From NCBI RefSeq assembly GCF_013034685.1, contig NZ_WQGO01000006.1:124001-188000 (forward strand): a stretch of DNA of 64,000 bases, read 5' to 3'. The position numbers were made by a program, and so were the translations under genes. Below the pieces are notes generated by a model that did no database searches, was not told where the DNA came from, and saw only the letters and a program-made list of their open reading frames with translations. Positions within the stretch are counted from its first letter, which is position 1. Every line of letters starts with the position of its first letter. Shown here piece by piece: positions 47,152 to 55,863 of the stretch. Source of the stretch: Ruegeria lacuscaerulensis. GTDB taxonomy: Bacteria; Pseudomonadota; Alphaproteobacteria; Rhodobacterales; Rhodobacteraceae.

Positions 47152-47844
47152 ATGATTGATGAAAATGACCCTTCGGGGCGGGATTCCCATGTCTGGATTT
47201 CTACGGCCTGGAACGATGCGGTTGGCGTAACTCCGATGACGCGGAGGGAATATGAACGGCACTGGCGCGCTGGTCAGCCCAAAGAAATCGGTGAAAAATA
47301 CAGTGAATTGCTCGAACGGACATACAACAAAGTTCCTAAAGGCGAGGTCTTGGTATCAGAAGAAATCGGAGATGTCTGGTACTATGGCTCGCAGGACGGC
47401 AATCCTGCACCGAACTTTATGAACGGAGGCGGTCTGCCGGTGCTGTCGGATTCGGCCAAAACGGTTCTGGAACAGTTCGATCTGGGCGAGACCTATTTCC
47501 ACTTAATCAGATTGCAGGCCCCGGCGGGACATGCAACCACGGATGAGCCGTACTACATCCTGAATGTGTGCAATAAACGGTCGATGGGGAACTACTTGGC
47601 GTTGGGGCCCGAGGGTGATCTGACGGCTCCATTGAACAATAGATACGGGAAAAGGTTCACACCAAGGTCGGGGTGGGAGCACAAATTGGTCGTTGCCCCC
47701 GAGGCGCTGGGTGGCCCTGACATCTGGATTGATCAAAAAACGCCCAGAATTTTTTTCCTCTCGGAACGTCTCGTCTCAGCTTTGAAAGCAGCCGGAGTCG
47801 ATGACGGTTGGGGTTTAGTCCGCTGCCCTGTTGGGGTTCTGTGA
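47152..47844 (+). CDS. Imm11-like (DUF1629) immunity-type protein
   Basis: 230 residues. The C-terminal half fits the Imm11/DUF1629 pattern: EPYYILNVCNKR, then WIDQKTPRIFFLSERLVSALKAAGV. In polymorphic toxin loci such proteins neutralise a cognate toxin, but no toxin, Rhs or secretion gene is near, so it is orphan. The coding sequence is AT-richer than the cox genes in its first third. ATG 47152 is preferred over TTG 47140. Confidence 0.6.
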   Translation: MIDENDPSGRDSHVWISTAWNDAVGVTPMTRREYERHWRAGQPKEIGEKYSELLERTYNKVPKGEVLVSEEIGDVWYYGSQDGNPAPNFMNGGGLPVLSDSAKTVLEQFDLGETYFHLIRLQAPAGHATTDEPYYILNVCNKRSMGNYLALGPEGDLTAPLNNRYGKRFTPRSGWEHKLVVAPEALGGPDIWIDQKTPRIFFLSERLVSALKAAGVDDGWGLVRCPVGVL

Positions 47845-47864
47845 CGCAAACGGTGCGTCGAAAC

Positions 47865-47895
47865 AAAAAAACCCCGCTGCGTCGACAGCGGGGTT
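47865..47895 (-). terminator. terminator of asd
   Basis: On the minus strand AACCCCGCTG pairs with CAGCGGGGTT (47895-47886 with 47879-47870), followed by a run of seven T. It is 23 bases past the asd stop and may also stop the convergent Imm11-like transcript. Confidence 0.85.
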
Positions 47896-47917
47896 TCTCT
47901 GTGACTGTAGACTGACC

Positions 47918-48940
47918 TCAGCCTTTTTTCAGAACCTCACGGCCCAGCAACTCAGCGATCTGCACCGCATTCAGGGCTGCGCCTTTGCGCAGGTTGTCGG
48001 ACACGCACCACAGGTTGATGCCGTTCTCGATTGTCGAATCCTGACGGATGCGGCTGATGAAGGTGGCGAAGTCACCCGCGCATTCGATGGGCGAGACGTA
48101 GCCGCCGGGTTCGCGCTTGTCGATCACCATGATGCCGGGGGCCTCGCGCAGGATGTCGCGGGCTTCGTCCTCGTCCAGGAATTCCTCGAACTCGATATTC
48201 ACGGCCTCGGAATGGCCGACGAACACGGGAACGCGGACGCAGGTGGCTGTGACCTTGATCGACGGATCGACGATCTTTTTGGTCTCGACCACCATCTTCC
48301 ACTCTTCCTTGGTCGAGCCGTCTTCCATGAAGACGTCGATCTGCGGGATGACGTTGAAGGCGATCTGCTTCTGGAACTTCTTGGGTTCCACCTCGGTTGT
48401 GGGGTTGTAGACCGCTTTGGTCTGATCCCACAGCTCATCCATGCCCTCTTTGCCCGCGCCCGAGACCGACTGATAGGTCGAGACGACAACGCGCTTGATC
48501 TTGGCGCGGTCATGCAGCGGCTTCAGCGCGACAACCATTTGCGCGGTCGAGCAGTTGGGGTTGGCGATGATGTTCTTGTTCTTATAGTCGTGTATCGCCT
48601 GCGGGTTACATTCCGGCACGATCAGCGGAATGTCGGGGTCGTAGCGATAGAGCGACGAGTTGTCGATCACCACACAGCCTGCAGCCGCCGCCTTGGGCGC
48701 GTAGACTTTGGTTGCGTCCGAGCCGATGGCAAACAGCGCCATGTCCCAGCCGGTGAAGTCGAAGGTGTCGATGTCCTGGGTGGTTAGTGTCTTGTCGCCA
48801 AAGCTTACTTCGGTGCCCAGCGAACGACGGCTTGCCAGCACGGCAAGTTCATCGACGGGGAACTGGCGTTCCGCCAGAATGTTCAGCATTTCGCGGCCCA
48901 CGTTACCCGTGGCGCCGGCGACAACGACGCGATAGCCCAT
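47918..48940 (-). CDS. asd: aspartate-semialdehyde dehydrogenase
   Basis: 340 residues; reduces aspartyl phosphate to the semialdehyde for lysine, threonine, methionine and diaminopimelate. NADP site GATGNVGREML at residues 9-19, nucleophile cysteine in NPNCSTAQMV, and the C-terminal RVPVFVGHSEAVN with the catalytic histidine. Single-gene unit with its own terminator. Confidence 0.97.
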   Translation of the reverse strand: MGYRVVVAGATGNVGREMLNILAERQFPVDELAVLASRRSLGTEVSFGDKTLTTQDIDTFDFTGWDMALFAIGSDATKVYAPKAAAAGCVVIDNSSLYRYDPDIPLIVPECNPQAIHDYKNKNIIANPNCSTAQMVVALKPLHDRAKIKRVVVSTYQSVSGAGKEGMDELWDQTKAVYNPTTEVEPKKFQKQIAFNVIPQIDVFMEDGSTKEEWKMVVETKKIVDPSIKVTATCVRVPVFVGHSEAVNIEFEEFLDEDEARDILREAPGIMVIDKREPGGYVSPIECAGDFATFISRIRQDSTIENGINLWCVSDNLRKGAALNAVQIAELLGREVLKKG

Positions 48941-49051
48941 TTCATGTCTCCAAAGTTAAGGACGCGCGTTCATAGCTGCGTTGCGGCAAAGAAAAAAGGG
49001 TTTTCGGGTCAGATTTCGCCCGATGACACCGATTTGACGCGGCGCAACGCC

Positions 49052-50086
49052 TCAGGTGTCGGTCAAAAGCCGCTCGTAGAGGGCAACAAGGGTCTTTGCT
49101 TCGCCGTCGATGTCGAAATTCTGCTCGACATGGGTACGGGCAGCGAGGCCGGATTGCGCAAGGGAATCGCGGTTTTCCAGCATCCGGGCGGCGGCATCGG
49201 CCAAGGCCGGGATATTGCCGGGCTCCACCACATGGCCCAATGACGGGTCGGTAACGATCTCAGAGAACGCTCCGACATCGGTGGCCACGACGGGCACGCC
49301 GCAGGCCATCGCCTCCAACGGGGTCAGGCCGAAGCCTTCCCACCGCTGGGGCGCGATGAAGAGGTCCAGAACTTGATACCATTCGGCGATCTGGTCGACT
49401 GTGACCTCGGGCATGAAGAGGATGCGGTCGGACAGGCCCGCCTCCGCGACCTTGTCTTTCAGTTCTGCCAAGAAGGTGGTGTGCTGTTCCGTAGCGCGAC
49501 CCATGACGATGCCATGCACATCGTCAAAGCGGCCACACAGGTCGATCATTGCATCCACAAAGGCGTCAGTACCCTTCTGGTGGCGGATGCGGCCATAGCA
49601 GCCCAGCAGCAGGCCATCAGGCAGGCCCAACCGGGCGCGCACGGCCGCTTTATCCTCGGGCGGGGTAAAATCCTGCAGGTTGATGCCATGCATGATCACC
49701 TGTGCATCCCGATCCAGATACCCGGCGGTTTTGCGCGAGGTGGCGACCACGGCATCCATCTTGTCGATCAGCCATTTGGTATAGCCCGTATGCGCCCGTT
49801 GCGACGCGCTGGTGAACAGCAGTTTCAGCCGCAGCCGCAGGATATTGCGCAGAAACAGGCCCAACAGCATCTCGGTATTGCGACGCGCGTGCCAAACGCG
49901 CAGCGTTTTACGCGACAGAAAGGGCAGGCGTCCAAGCGGGATATGCGGGACGTCATCCGGTAGGCCCGGACCGGTGGCTGCAATGTCGATCCATTGCACT
50001 TGCAACGGCACCAACCGCGCAATCGTCGCCGTCACGCCCGAAAGCCTGCGTTTGAGATTAGGGGCAATGACGCGCGGGTCGGACAT
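49052..50086 (-). CDS. lpcC: GT4 glycosyltransferase, LpcC-like LPS core mannosyltransferase
   Basis: 344 residues of GT-B fold. The N-terminus VIAPNLKRRLSGVTATIARL is typical of LpcC, which adds mannose to Kdo in the lipopolysaccharide core of Rhizobium and relatives. Donor-site motifs are YGRIRHQKGTDAFVDA and PQRWEGFGLTPLEAMACG. Acts at the cytoplasmic face of the inner membrane. It follows the MFS gene by 24 bp on the same strand. Confidence 0.82.
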   Translation of the reverse strand: MSDPRVIAPNLKRRLSGVTATIARLVPLQVQWIDIAATGPGLPDDVPHIPLGRLPFLSRKTLRVWHARRNTEMLLGLFLRNILRLRLKLLFTSASQRAHTGYTKWLIDKMDAVVATSRKTAGYLDRDAQVIMHGINLQDFTPPEDKAAVRARLGLPDGLLLGCYGRIRHQKGTDAFVDAMIDLCGRFDDVHGIVMGRATEQHTTFLAELKDKVAEAGLSDRILFMPEVTVDQIAEWYQVLDLFIAPQRWEGFGLTPLEAMACGVPVVATDVGAFSEIVTDPSLGHVVEPGNIPALADAAARMLENRDSLAQSGLAARTHVEQNFDIDGEAKTLVALYERLLTDT

Positions 50087-50110
50087 GAGGGTCTCCTGTC
50101 GGGGTCAGCT

Positions 50111-51283
50111 TCAGTCGACGCTGTCCCGGCTGAATAGATAGATCACGCAGCCAATGGCAAGCGAGATGGCAAAAAAGCCGAATATCGCTGTGTAGGGCGC
50201 AGAGGGGCTGATGTCCACCGTGGCCGCATGGACGCGGCCGGTGACGAATTGGGCAAGGCCGACGCCTCCGATCCCGAACAGGTTCAACAGGGTCACGCCT
50301 CGGCCCACTAGGTGTGGAGGAACAAAGGCGCGGCCATGGGCCATGATGACAGGAAAGCTGGCCCCGGTGAACCCGATGACCGAGATCAGTACCACCGAAA
50401 GCCAGACCGCATTGTCGATCCACAGACACAACAGGGTCAGGGAGACCACGCCCAGCGCGTTACCACCAAAGATCACCCATTTCCGCGTTCCCAATATCCG
50501 GTCAAGCGGCCCATAAGCGAAGGTGCCCGCAATCATCGATGCGCCCATAATCAGAGTGGCGGTTCCGATCTGGGTGGTGCTGAGGGAGAAGATATCACTC
50601 AGATATGGTCCGGCCCAAAGGCCACGGGTCGCAGCCGACGGCGCATAGGCCACCAACATCAGGGGCAGGATCGCCCAGAGTGCCGGCTGCTTCAGCAGAT
50701 CCAGAACCGATCCCTTGTGGTCGGTTTCAACGCGTTTGGGATCATGAACTGTGAACAGGATACCGATTGCGATCACGCCCGAAAACAGGGCCAAAGTGAC
50801 CATCGTGGCGCGCCAGCCCATTAGCTCAACGGCCAGCGCAGTGGGGTAGGAGGCGACCAAATTGCCAACCGACCCAACACCCAGCATCAGCGCCGCAAGC
50901 GTGGCAAACCGGGCCGGGGGGTATTCACGGGCGAAGATAAAGTACGAGGCCATCAGGATCGGCGAGCACCCCACTCCGATCAGCCCCATGGCCAGGGCGA
51001 CATGAAAAGGCGTGCTGGCCACGGCAAAGATCAGTGCGCCGCCTGCGCCACCGACCAGCAACAAAACGGTCGAGGTCAGCCGCGGCCCGACCCGATCCAG
51101 CGCCCAGCCAACCGGGAGTTGCATGGCGGCAAAGACCAGAAACCAAAGGCCCGAGGCAAAAGCGAGGTCCTCTGGCGTGGCGCCGATATCACGGCCCAGA
51201 TCGACGCTGAGTACGGCCAAAAAGGCACGAAAAAACTGGCTGAGCACATAGCCCAGACACAACACGACCAAACCTGCCTTCAT
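50111..51283 (-). CDS. MFS transporter
   Basis: 390 residues with 12 membrane helices and the major facilitator motif GWALDRVGPRL between helices 2 and 3. Helix 1 is LVVLCLGYVLSQFFRAFLAVL; the protein resembles small-solute/nitrate or cyanate-type MFS carriers, but the substrate is not readable. It may be co-transcribed with the LpcC-like gene. Confidence 0.86.
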   Translation of the reverse strand: MKAGLVVLCLGYVLSQFFRAFLAVLSVDLGRDIGATPEDLAFASGLWFLVFAAMQLPVGWALDRVGPRLTSTVLLLVGGAGGALIFAVASTPFHVALAMGLIGVGCSPILMASYFIFAREYPPARFATLAALMLGVGSVGNLVASYPTALAVELMGWRATMVTLALFSGVIAIGILFTVHDPKRVETDHKGSVLDLLKQPALWAILPLMLVAYAPSAATRGLWAGPYLSDIFSLSTTQIGTATLIMGASMIAGTFAYGPLDRILGTRKWVIFGGNALGVVSLTLLCLWIDNAVWLSVVLISVIGFTGASFPVIMAHGRAFVPPHLVGRGVTLLNLFGIGGVGLAQFVTGRVHAATVDISPSAPYTAIFGFFAISLAIGCVIYLFSRDSVD

Positions 51284-51424
51284 GAAATGCCCCTTTTGCC
51301 ATCATCTGACCGGACATGCTTGGCACGGGACACCGCTGCGCACAAGCACGTGTGTCTTGACGATTTCGCGGGACTTGGGCCGCATTCGGGTTATGTTAAA
51401 CCATGATTTGAGACCGAGGTATTC

Positions 51425-52567
51425 ATGAAAGACGCCCAGGCCGCCTTCTATGACAGCCTACCCCTTTTGCGCGATTTTTCACGGCTGACCGATCCCGCGC
51501 AGTTCTCGGCGCTGCCTGATGATTGGGTTGTGGGGGTTGCGGACATTGTCGACTCGACGGCTGAGATCGCCAAAGGCCGCTATAAGACGGTGAATATGGT
51601 TGGCGCGGCTGTGATTTCGGCCATGATCAACGCCATGAAAGGCGCTGAGTTCCCTTATGTGTTTGGCGGCGACGGGGCCGGATTCGCCGTGCCCGCAAGT
51701 GCGATGGATGATGCGCGGCAAGCACTGGCAGACTTGCGCCGCTGGGCCGAGGATGAGTTTGGGATCAAGTTGCGCGCTGCGCTGACGACGGTCGCCGAAA
51801 TCCGGCAGGCGGGGAAAGAGTTGCGCGTCGCCCGCTATGCCCCGTCCAGCGGGGTGGATTACGCCATGTTCTCGGGCGGCGGGCTGGCCTGGGCCGAGAC
51901 GCAGATGAAATCCGGGTCCTCTTCCGTCGACCCGTCCGGGCCGGGCGCGCTGCCCGATTTGAACGGCTTGTCCTGTCGATGGTCGAATGTACGGTCGCAG
52001 AACGGGCAGATCGTGTCTTTGGTGGTCGAACCCACGGCGCAGGCTACCGAGAGCGATTTTGCCGATCTGGCGCAATCGGTGCTGCGTGCCTCGGAAGAGT
52101 TGGAACGGGCGGGCCATCCCGTCCCGGTCGGGGGACCGCCAATGCGCTGGCCACCTCCGGGTTTGGATCTGGACGCGCATGTTTCACGGGCTGGGCGGAA
52201 TGTAGCTGTGCAAAAGCTGCTTCTGTTGGTCCAAAACCTGCTGATCGCGCTTTTGTTCCGGCGCGGCAAGCCGCTGGGAAATTTCGAGCCGGTCCACTAT
52301 CGCAACATGGTCAGCAGCAACGCGGATTTTCGCAAGTTTGATGACGGGCTGAAAATGACGCTGGATTGCGACCCGGCCACGCTGGCGCAAATTCGCACGA
52401 TGCTGGAGCAGGCGCGTGGCCAGGGAAAGATCAAATACGGCCTGCATGCGCAGGATGAGGCGATGATGACCTGTTTTGTGCCCTCGGCCACCCGCGACGA
52501 CCACGTGCATTTCGTGGATGGTGCTTCGGGCGGCTATGCACAGGCGACGGCTGCGATGCAGGGCTGA
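51425..52567 (+). CDS. DUF3095 protein with class III cyclase-like core
   Basis: 380 residues. The N-terminal half looks like a class III nucleotidyl cyclase catalytic core: WVVGVADIVDST (first metal aspartate with D-x-x-x-S/T), then YVFGGDGAGFAVP at about residues 77-89 (second metal aspartate in GGDG). The C-terminal half (about 220-380) is specific to DUF3095. Whether it makes a cyclic nucleotide is untested; substrate lysine and transition-state residues are not evident to me. No partner gene is close. Confidence 0.75.
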   Translation: MKDAQAAFYDSLPLLRDFSRLTDPAQFSALPDDWVVGVADIVDSTAEIAKGRYKTVNMVGAAVISAMINAMKGAEFPYVFGGDGAGFAVPASAMDDARQALADLRRWAEDEFGIKLRAALTTVAEIRQAGKELRVARYAPSSGVDYAMFSGGGLAWAETQMKSGSSSVDPSGPGALPDLNGLSCRWSNVRSQNGQIVSLVVEPTAQATESDFADLAQSVLRASEELERAGHPVPVGGPPMRWPPPGLDLDAHVSRAGRNVAVQKLLLLVQNLLIALLFRRGKPLGNFEPVHYRNMVSSNADFRKFDDGLKMTLDCDPATLAQIRTMLEQARGQGKIKYGLHAQDEAMMTCFVPSATRDDHVHFVDGASGGYAQATAAMQG

Positions 52568-52571
52568 AGGG

Positions 52572-53342
52572 TTACTTCGCTTTCCACTTTGCTGAAAGCG
52601 CCCGCGCGGCTTGCGTCAGTAGCATCACGTCTATGCCAACCGCCTGAAACTGCGCGCCCATGTCCTGAAATGCCTGAGACGACTCGTCCGTAACTCCCAG
52701 AATCCCCGGGGCTTTGCCTGCTGCACGCGTTCGCGCAATCGCATCCGCAATCGCCGCCCGCACCTCGGGCGCGGCACTGTTGCCCTGATAGCCCATGTCG
52801 GTGGACAGATCGGCTGGGCCAATAAAGACCCCATCAATACCGTCGACCTTCAGAATATCGTCCAAGGCGGCCAGACCCGCGCGGTTTTCAACCTGAACCA
52901 GCAGGCAGATCTGGGCATCTGCGGTGGGAATGTAGTCCGGGATCGTCCCATACATCGTCGCGCGCGAGGCCATGGCGCCGACGCCGCGCACGCCTTCGGG
53001 CGGATAGCGGCAGGCACGCACCAGGTCCCTTGCCTGTTCGGCGCTTTCGACCATCGGCACCAGAATTGTTTGCGACCCCGCATCCAGCACCATCTTGATC
53101 AATGCGGCATCCCCAACCGGAACACGAACCACAGGATGGGTCGGGCTGGCGGACAGGGCCATCAACTGATCCCGGATAGACCGGATATCGTTGGGCGCGT
53201 GCTCGCCATCGATGACCAGCCAGTCGAACCCGGCGCTTCCCATGATCTCGGCGGTGACGGCCTCGGCAAAACTGGTCCAGCAGCCGATCAACCTTTCGCC
53301 GTTAATGAGAGCCTGTTTGAACGAATTTAACGGTGCGGGCAT
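52572..53342 (-). CDS. HpcH/HpaI-family 2-oxo acid aldolase
   Basis: 256 residues of class II (metal-dependent) pyruvate aldolase: LIGCWTSFAEAVTAEIMGSAGFDWLVIDGEHAPND opens the barrel with metal-site glutamate, QTILVPMVESAEQA and GIDGVFIGPADLSTDMG follow. HpaI cleaves 4-hydroxy-2-oxoheptanedioate to pyruvate and succinic semialdehyde; related enzymes act on 2-dehydro-3-deoxyglucarate, so the substrate is open. ATG 53342 has AAAGGA upstream. It starts 10 bp after the PLP decarboxylase. Confidence 0.86.
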   Translation of the reverse strand: MPAPLNSFKQALINGERLIGCWTSFAEAVTAEIMGSAGFDWLVIDGEHAPNDIRSIRDQLMALSASPTHPVVRVPVGDAALIKMVLDAGSQTILVPMVESAEQARDLVRACRYPPEGVRGVGAMASRATMYGTIPDYIPTADAQICLLVQVENRAGLAALDDILKVDGIDGVFIGPADLSTDMGYQGNSAAPEVRAAIADAIARTRAAGKAPGILGVTDESSQAFQDMGAQFQAVGIDVMLLTQAARALSAKWKAK

Positions 53343-53352
53343 GATCAATCCT

Positions 53353-54765
53353 TTAGGTCAGAGAGCGGGCGATTTCGGTGATGACATCGTAAGCCACGCG
53401 TACATCATCTTCGGTCGTTTCAAACTGTCCGGCTTGGAACCGGATGGTCAGGTTGCCGTCCACTCGGGTTTGGGTCAGGTAAATACGACCGTCGTCATTG
53501 ATGGCGTTTACAAGCCGCAGGTTCAGATCGTCCAGATCAACCGCACCGTCCGGGGCATAACGAAAGGTCCATAGCGACCACATCGGTTTCGTGGTGATTT
53601 CGAAATCCGGCTCGGTGGCCAGACGGTCATGCAAGTCCACAGACCAGTTTACATGATTGCGCAGTCGGGTGCGCAACCCCTCAAGCCCATAGGCGCGGAT
53701 CACGAACCAAAGCTTCAGCGCCCGGAATCGCCGCCCCAAAGGCACCGACCATTCCGAATAGTTGATGATCCCGTCCTTGCCGTGGGTTTTCAGAAATTCT
53801 GGACTGATCGCCAAGGTCTGCACCAGATCTTCAGGGTTTTTCAGAAAATGCGCGCAGCAGTCGAATTGGACGCCCAGCCATTTATGCGGGTTGAACACGA
53901 TGCTATCGGCGCGCTCGACCCCCTGCCAATAGTGGCGGTATTCCGGGCAGATCATCGCCGACCCCGCCCACGCCGCATCTACATGGGTGTAGAGCCCGTA
54001 TTTGGCGGCGACCTTCAGGCATTCTTCGACCGGGTCGGTACCGCCGACACTGGTGCCGCCAACCGACAGAATGACCCCCGCCGGATGCAAACCGGAGTCT
54101 AAATCAGATTGAATCGCCTGTTCCAACGCCACAGGATCCATGCCGCGCCAGTCACCTTTGGTCAGGACGCGCACCAAATTCTGCTGCCCGATCCCTGCGA
54201 CCCAGATCGCCCGGTCAATCGAGGTATGCACCTCGGCCGAGCAATAAACGCGCAAGGGTTTCTGTGCAAACAGCCCCTGTTGATTGCCCTGCCACGACAG
54301 GGCCTTTTCGCGCATGGTCAGCACCGCAGCCAGCGTCGCGGATGAGGCGGAGTCCTGGATCACGCCGGCGAACCCTGTGGGCAGGTCCAGCGCGTGACGC
54401 AGCCATTCCATCATCCGCGTTTCCATCTCGGTCGCCGCGGGTGAAGTCTGCCACAGCATGCATTGCGCTGCGATCGCGCTGGTCAGAAACTCGGCCAGCA
54501 CCGAGGGCGGAGAAGTGTTTGCGTTGAAATATGCGAAAAACCGGGGATGTTGCCAATGTGTGATGCCCGGCATGACGATCTGTTCGAAGTCCTGAAAGAT
54601 GTCCTCGATAGGCTGCGCTTGCTCGGGCGGAAGTTCTGGCAAGGCATTCAGGATGTCGCCTGGCTCGGTCTGCGCGCGTACTGGCTTATCTTTGACGGTT
54701 TGGTGATAGTCCTGCGTCCATCTGGCGGCTTTCTCGCCCCACTCTGCAAAGGAATCCCAATCCAT
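53353..54765 (-). CDS. PLP-dependent aromatic-L-amino-acid decarboxylase family
   Basis: About 470 residues of group II decarboxylases (DOPA/tyrosine/tryptophan type). Key motifs: PRFFAYFNANTSPPSVLAEF, HVDAAWAGSAMICPEYRH (PLP aspartate) and the Schiff-base lysine in FNPHKWLGVQFDC. The probable start is ATG 54765 (MDWDSF), preceded by GGCAGGAC; in-frame ATGs at 54777 and 54789 are possible. It is followed by the HpaI-like aldolase and divergent from a HpaR-like regulator. Confidence 0.87.
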   Translation of the reverse strand: MDWDSFAEWGEKAARWTQDYHQTVKDKPVRAQTEPGDILNALPELPPEQAQPIEDIFQDFEQIVMPGITHWQHPRFFAYFNANTSPPSVLAEFLTSAIAAQCMLWQTSPAATEMETRMMEWLRHALDLPTGFAGVIQDSASSATLAAVLTMREKALSWQGNQQGLFAQKPLRVYCSAEVHTSIDRAIWVAGIGQQNLVRVLTKGDWRGMDPVALEQAIQSDLDSGLHPAGVILSVGGTSVGGTDPVEECLKVAAKYGLYTHVDAAWAGSAMICPEYRHYWQGVERADSIVFNPHKWLGVQFDCCAHFLKNPEDLVQTLAISPEFLKTHGKDGIINYSEWSVPLGRRFRALKLWFVIRAYGLEGLRTRLRNHVNWSVDLHDRLATEPDFEITTKPMWSLWTFRYAPDGAVDLDDLNLRLVNAINDDGRIYLTQTRVDGNLTIRFQAGQFETTEDDVRVAYDVITEIARSLT

Positions 54766-54970
54766 GTCCTGCCCCATGTGATGTATCATCTTCGGGTTTT
54801 CGTCGGAAAACCCGCGATGCCAGTGGTGGCTATCGGGCGAAAAAGGTCAATCCAAATCGCCGAAAAAAGGGTTGCGAACTTTTCGTCGAGAGTGGAGTTT
54901 GCAAATAAATTCAATCATCTTAATTATTGAGTTTGGTTGCAGTTTTTGGGAATTTCGTTCAAGATTTCAT

Positions 54971-55405
54971 ATGTCCAGAGATTTGCCACTGACTTCCCGC
55001 TCTTTGCCGATTGCGCTGCTTCGGGCGCGTGAAAGGGTCATGGGGCCGATCCGTCGCATGTTGGCGGATGTCGGCGTGACCGAGCAACAATGGCGTGTGT
55101 TGCGTGTTCTCAAGGAAGATGGCCCGCAAGAACCAACCCATATCGCCGAGCGAGCCTGTCTTCTTCTGCCCAGCCTGACCCGCATCCTGCAGAAGCTTGA
55201 GGCCAAAGGGCTGATCCGTCGACACGTGCACCCTGTCGACAAACGCCGCCAGATTGTAGAGATCACGGCTGCTGGGGATAAGATCATCCAGGACAATATC
55301 AACCTCATCCTGCAAGAGGCAGAAGGCATTCGCATCCAACTTGGCCCCGAGCGCCATGAGGCTTTGCTGGACTTGTTGAACGACCTGCACGATCTGAAAT
55401 CCTGA
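54971..55405 (+). CDS. hpaR: MarR-family regulator, HpaR-like
   Basis: 144 residues with a MarR winged helix: VTEQQWRVLRVLKEDGPQEPTHIAERACLLLPSLTRIL then the wing HVHPVDKRRQIVEIT. The start MSRDLPLTSRSLPIALLRARE matches repressors of the homoprotocatechuate (4-hydroxyphenylacetate) pathway. It probably controls the divergent decarboxylase-aldolase pair. The 200-bp gap between them is A/T-rich and should contain the operators. Confidence 0.86.
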   Translation: MSRDLPLTSRSLPIALLRARERVMGPIRRMLADVGVTEQQWRVLRVLKEDGPQEPTHIAERACLLLPSLTRILQKLEAKGLIRRHVHPVDKRRQIVEITAAGDKIIQDNINLILQEAEGIRIQLGPERHEALLDLLNDLHDLKS

Positions 55406-55409
55406 CCTC

Positions 55410-55621
55410 AAAAAACGCAGTCCCGCCAGAGGTATGGGGGGCGCCCTCTGGCGGGGTTGGCCAGACCAAGACTGGACTGCGTGTCTGGCCCACAAGCAGA
55501 TGCCCCGGGACGATCCGGGCGATCGGCTTGTGTTTCGGATAACCTGTCAACCTAGAATAAGGTGTACGTACGGTCCTGAGACCCTTGGGTGAGTAGCCTC
55601 TGACCGAGGCGATCCGAAACT
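55410..55621 (-). ncRNA. probable structured non-coding RNA, about 210 nt
   Basis: Read on the minus strand: a 9-bp closing stem GTTTCGGAT / ATCCGAAAC (55620-55612 with 55540-55532) encloses small hairpins (GCCTC/GAGGC; GGTC/GACC); next a CACAAGC/GCTTGTG-bounded arm with GCCCCGG/CCGGGC inside (complement of 55491-55532); next GGCCAGAC/GTCTGGCC (55490-55483 with 55466-55459); then an 11-bp terminator stem CCCGCCAGAGG / CCTCTGGCGGG (55455-55445 with 55432-55422) and six T at 55415-55410. The loop of the third hairpin (55482-55474) is complementary over 9 bases to the tail at 55423-55415, allowing a pseudoknot or alternative terminator. There is no ORF. It is not recognisable to me as 6S, SRP, tmRNA or RNase P RNA. 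Confidence 0.62.
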
Positions 55622-55863
55622 AGTCTACCGCAAATGTGTTAGTGCGGTGATATTGTGTTGCGCGAGACCCGCCCATCCCATAGCGCGGCGCTCAGGCGCA
55701 TCGTATTGATGTCATGCGTTTATAAGCATAATCTAGCCTATCTCGGCGGATTTCCAAGATGTGAAACCGGATTGTGAACCGGGTTGAGTTGACGGCAGTC
55801 ATCTGCTTGCCCTGCGCGTGGGGTCGCCTAATATGCCCGAAACCAAGCAGACCCGAGACTCAT

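Noticed and set aside
55561..55620. CTGAGACCCTT on the plus strand resembling part of a TPP riboswitch
   Set aside because: The remaining TPP consensus (the AACCTGAT and TAATGCC blocks) is absent, and the terminator of the element is on the minus strand.
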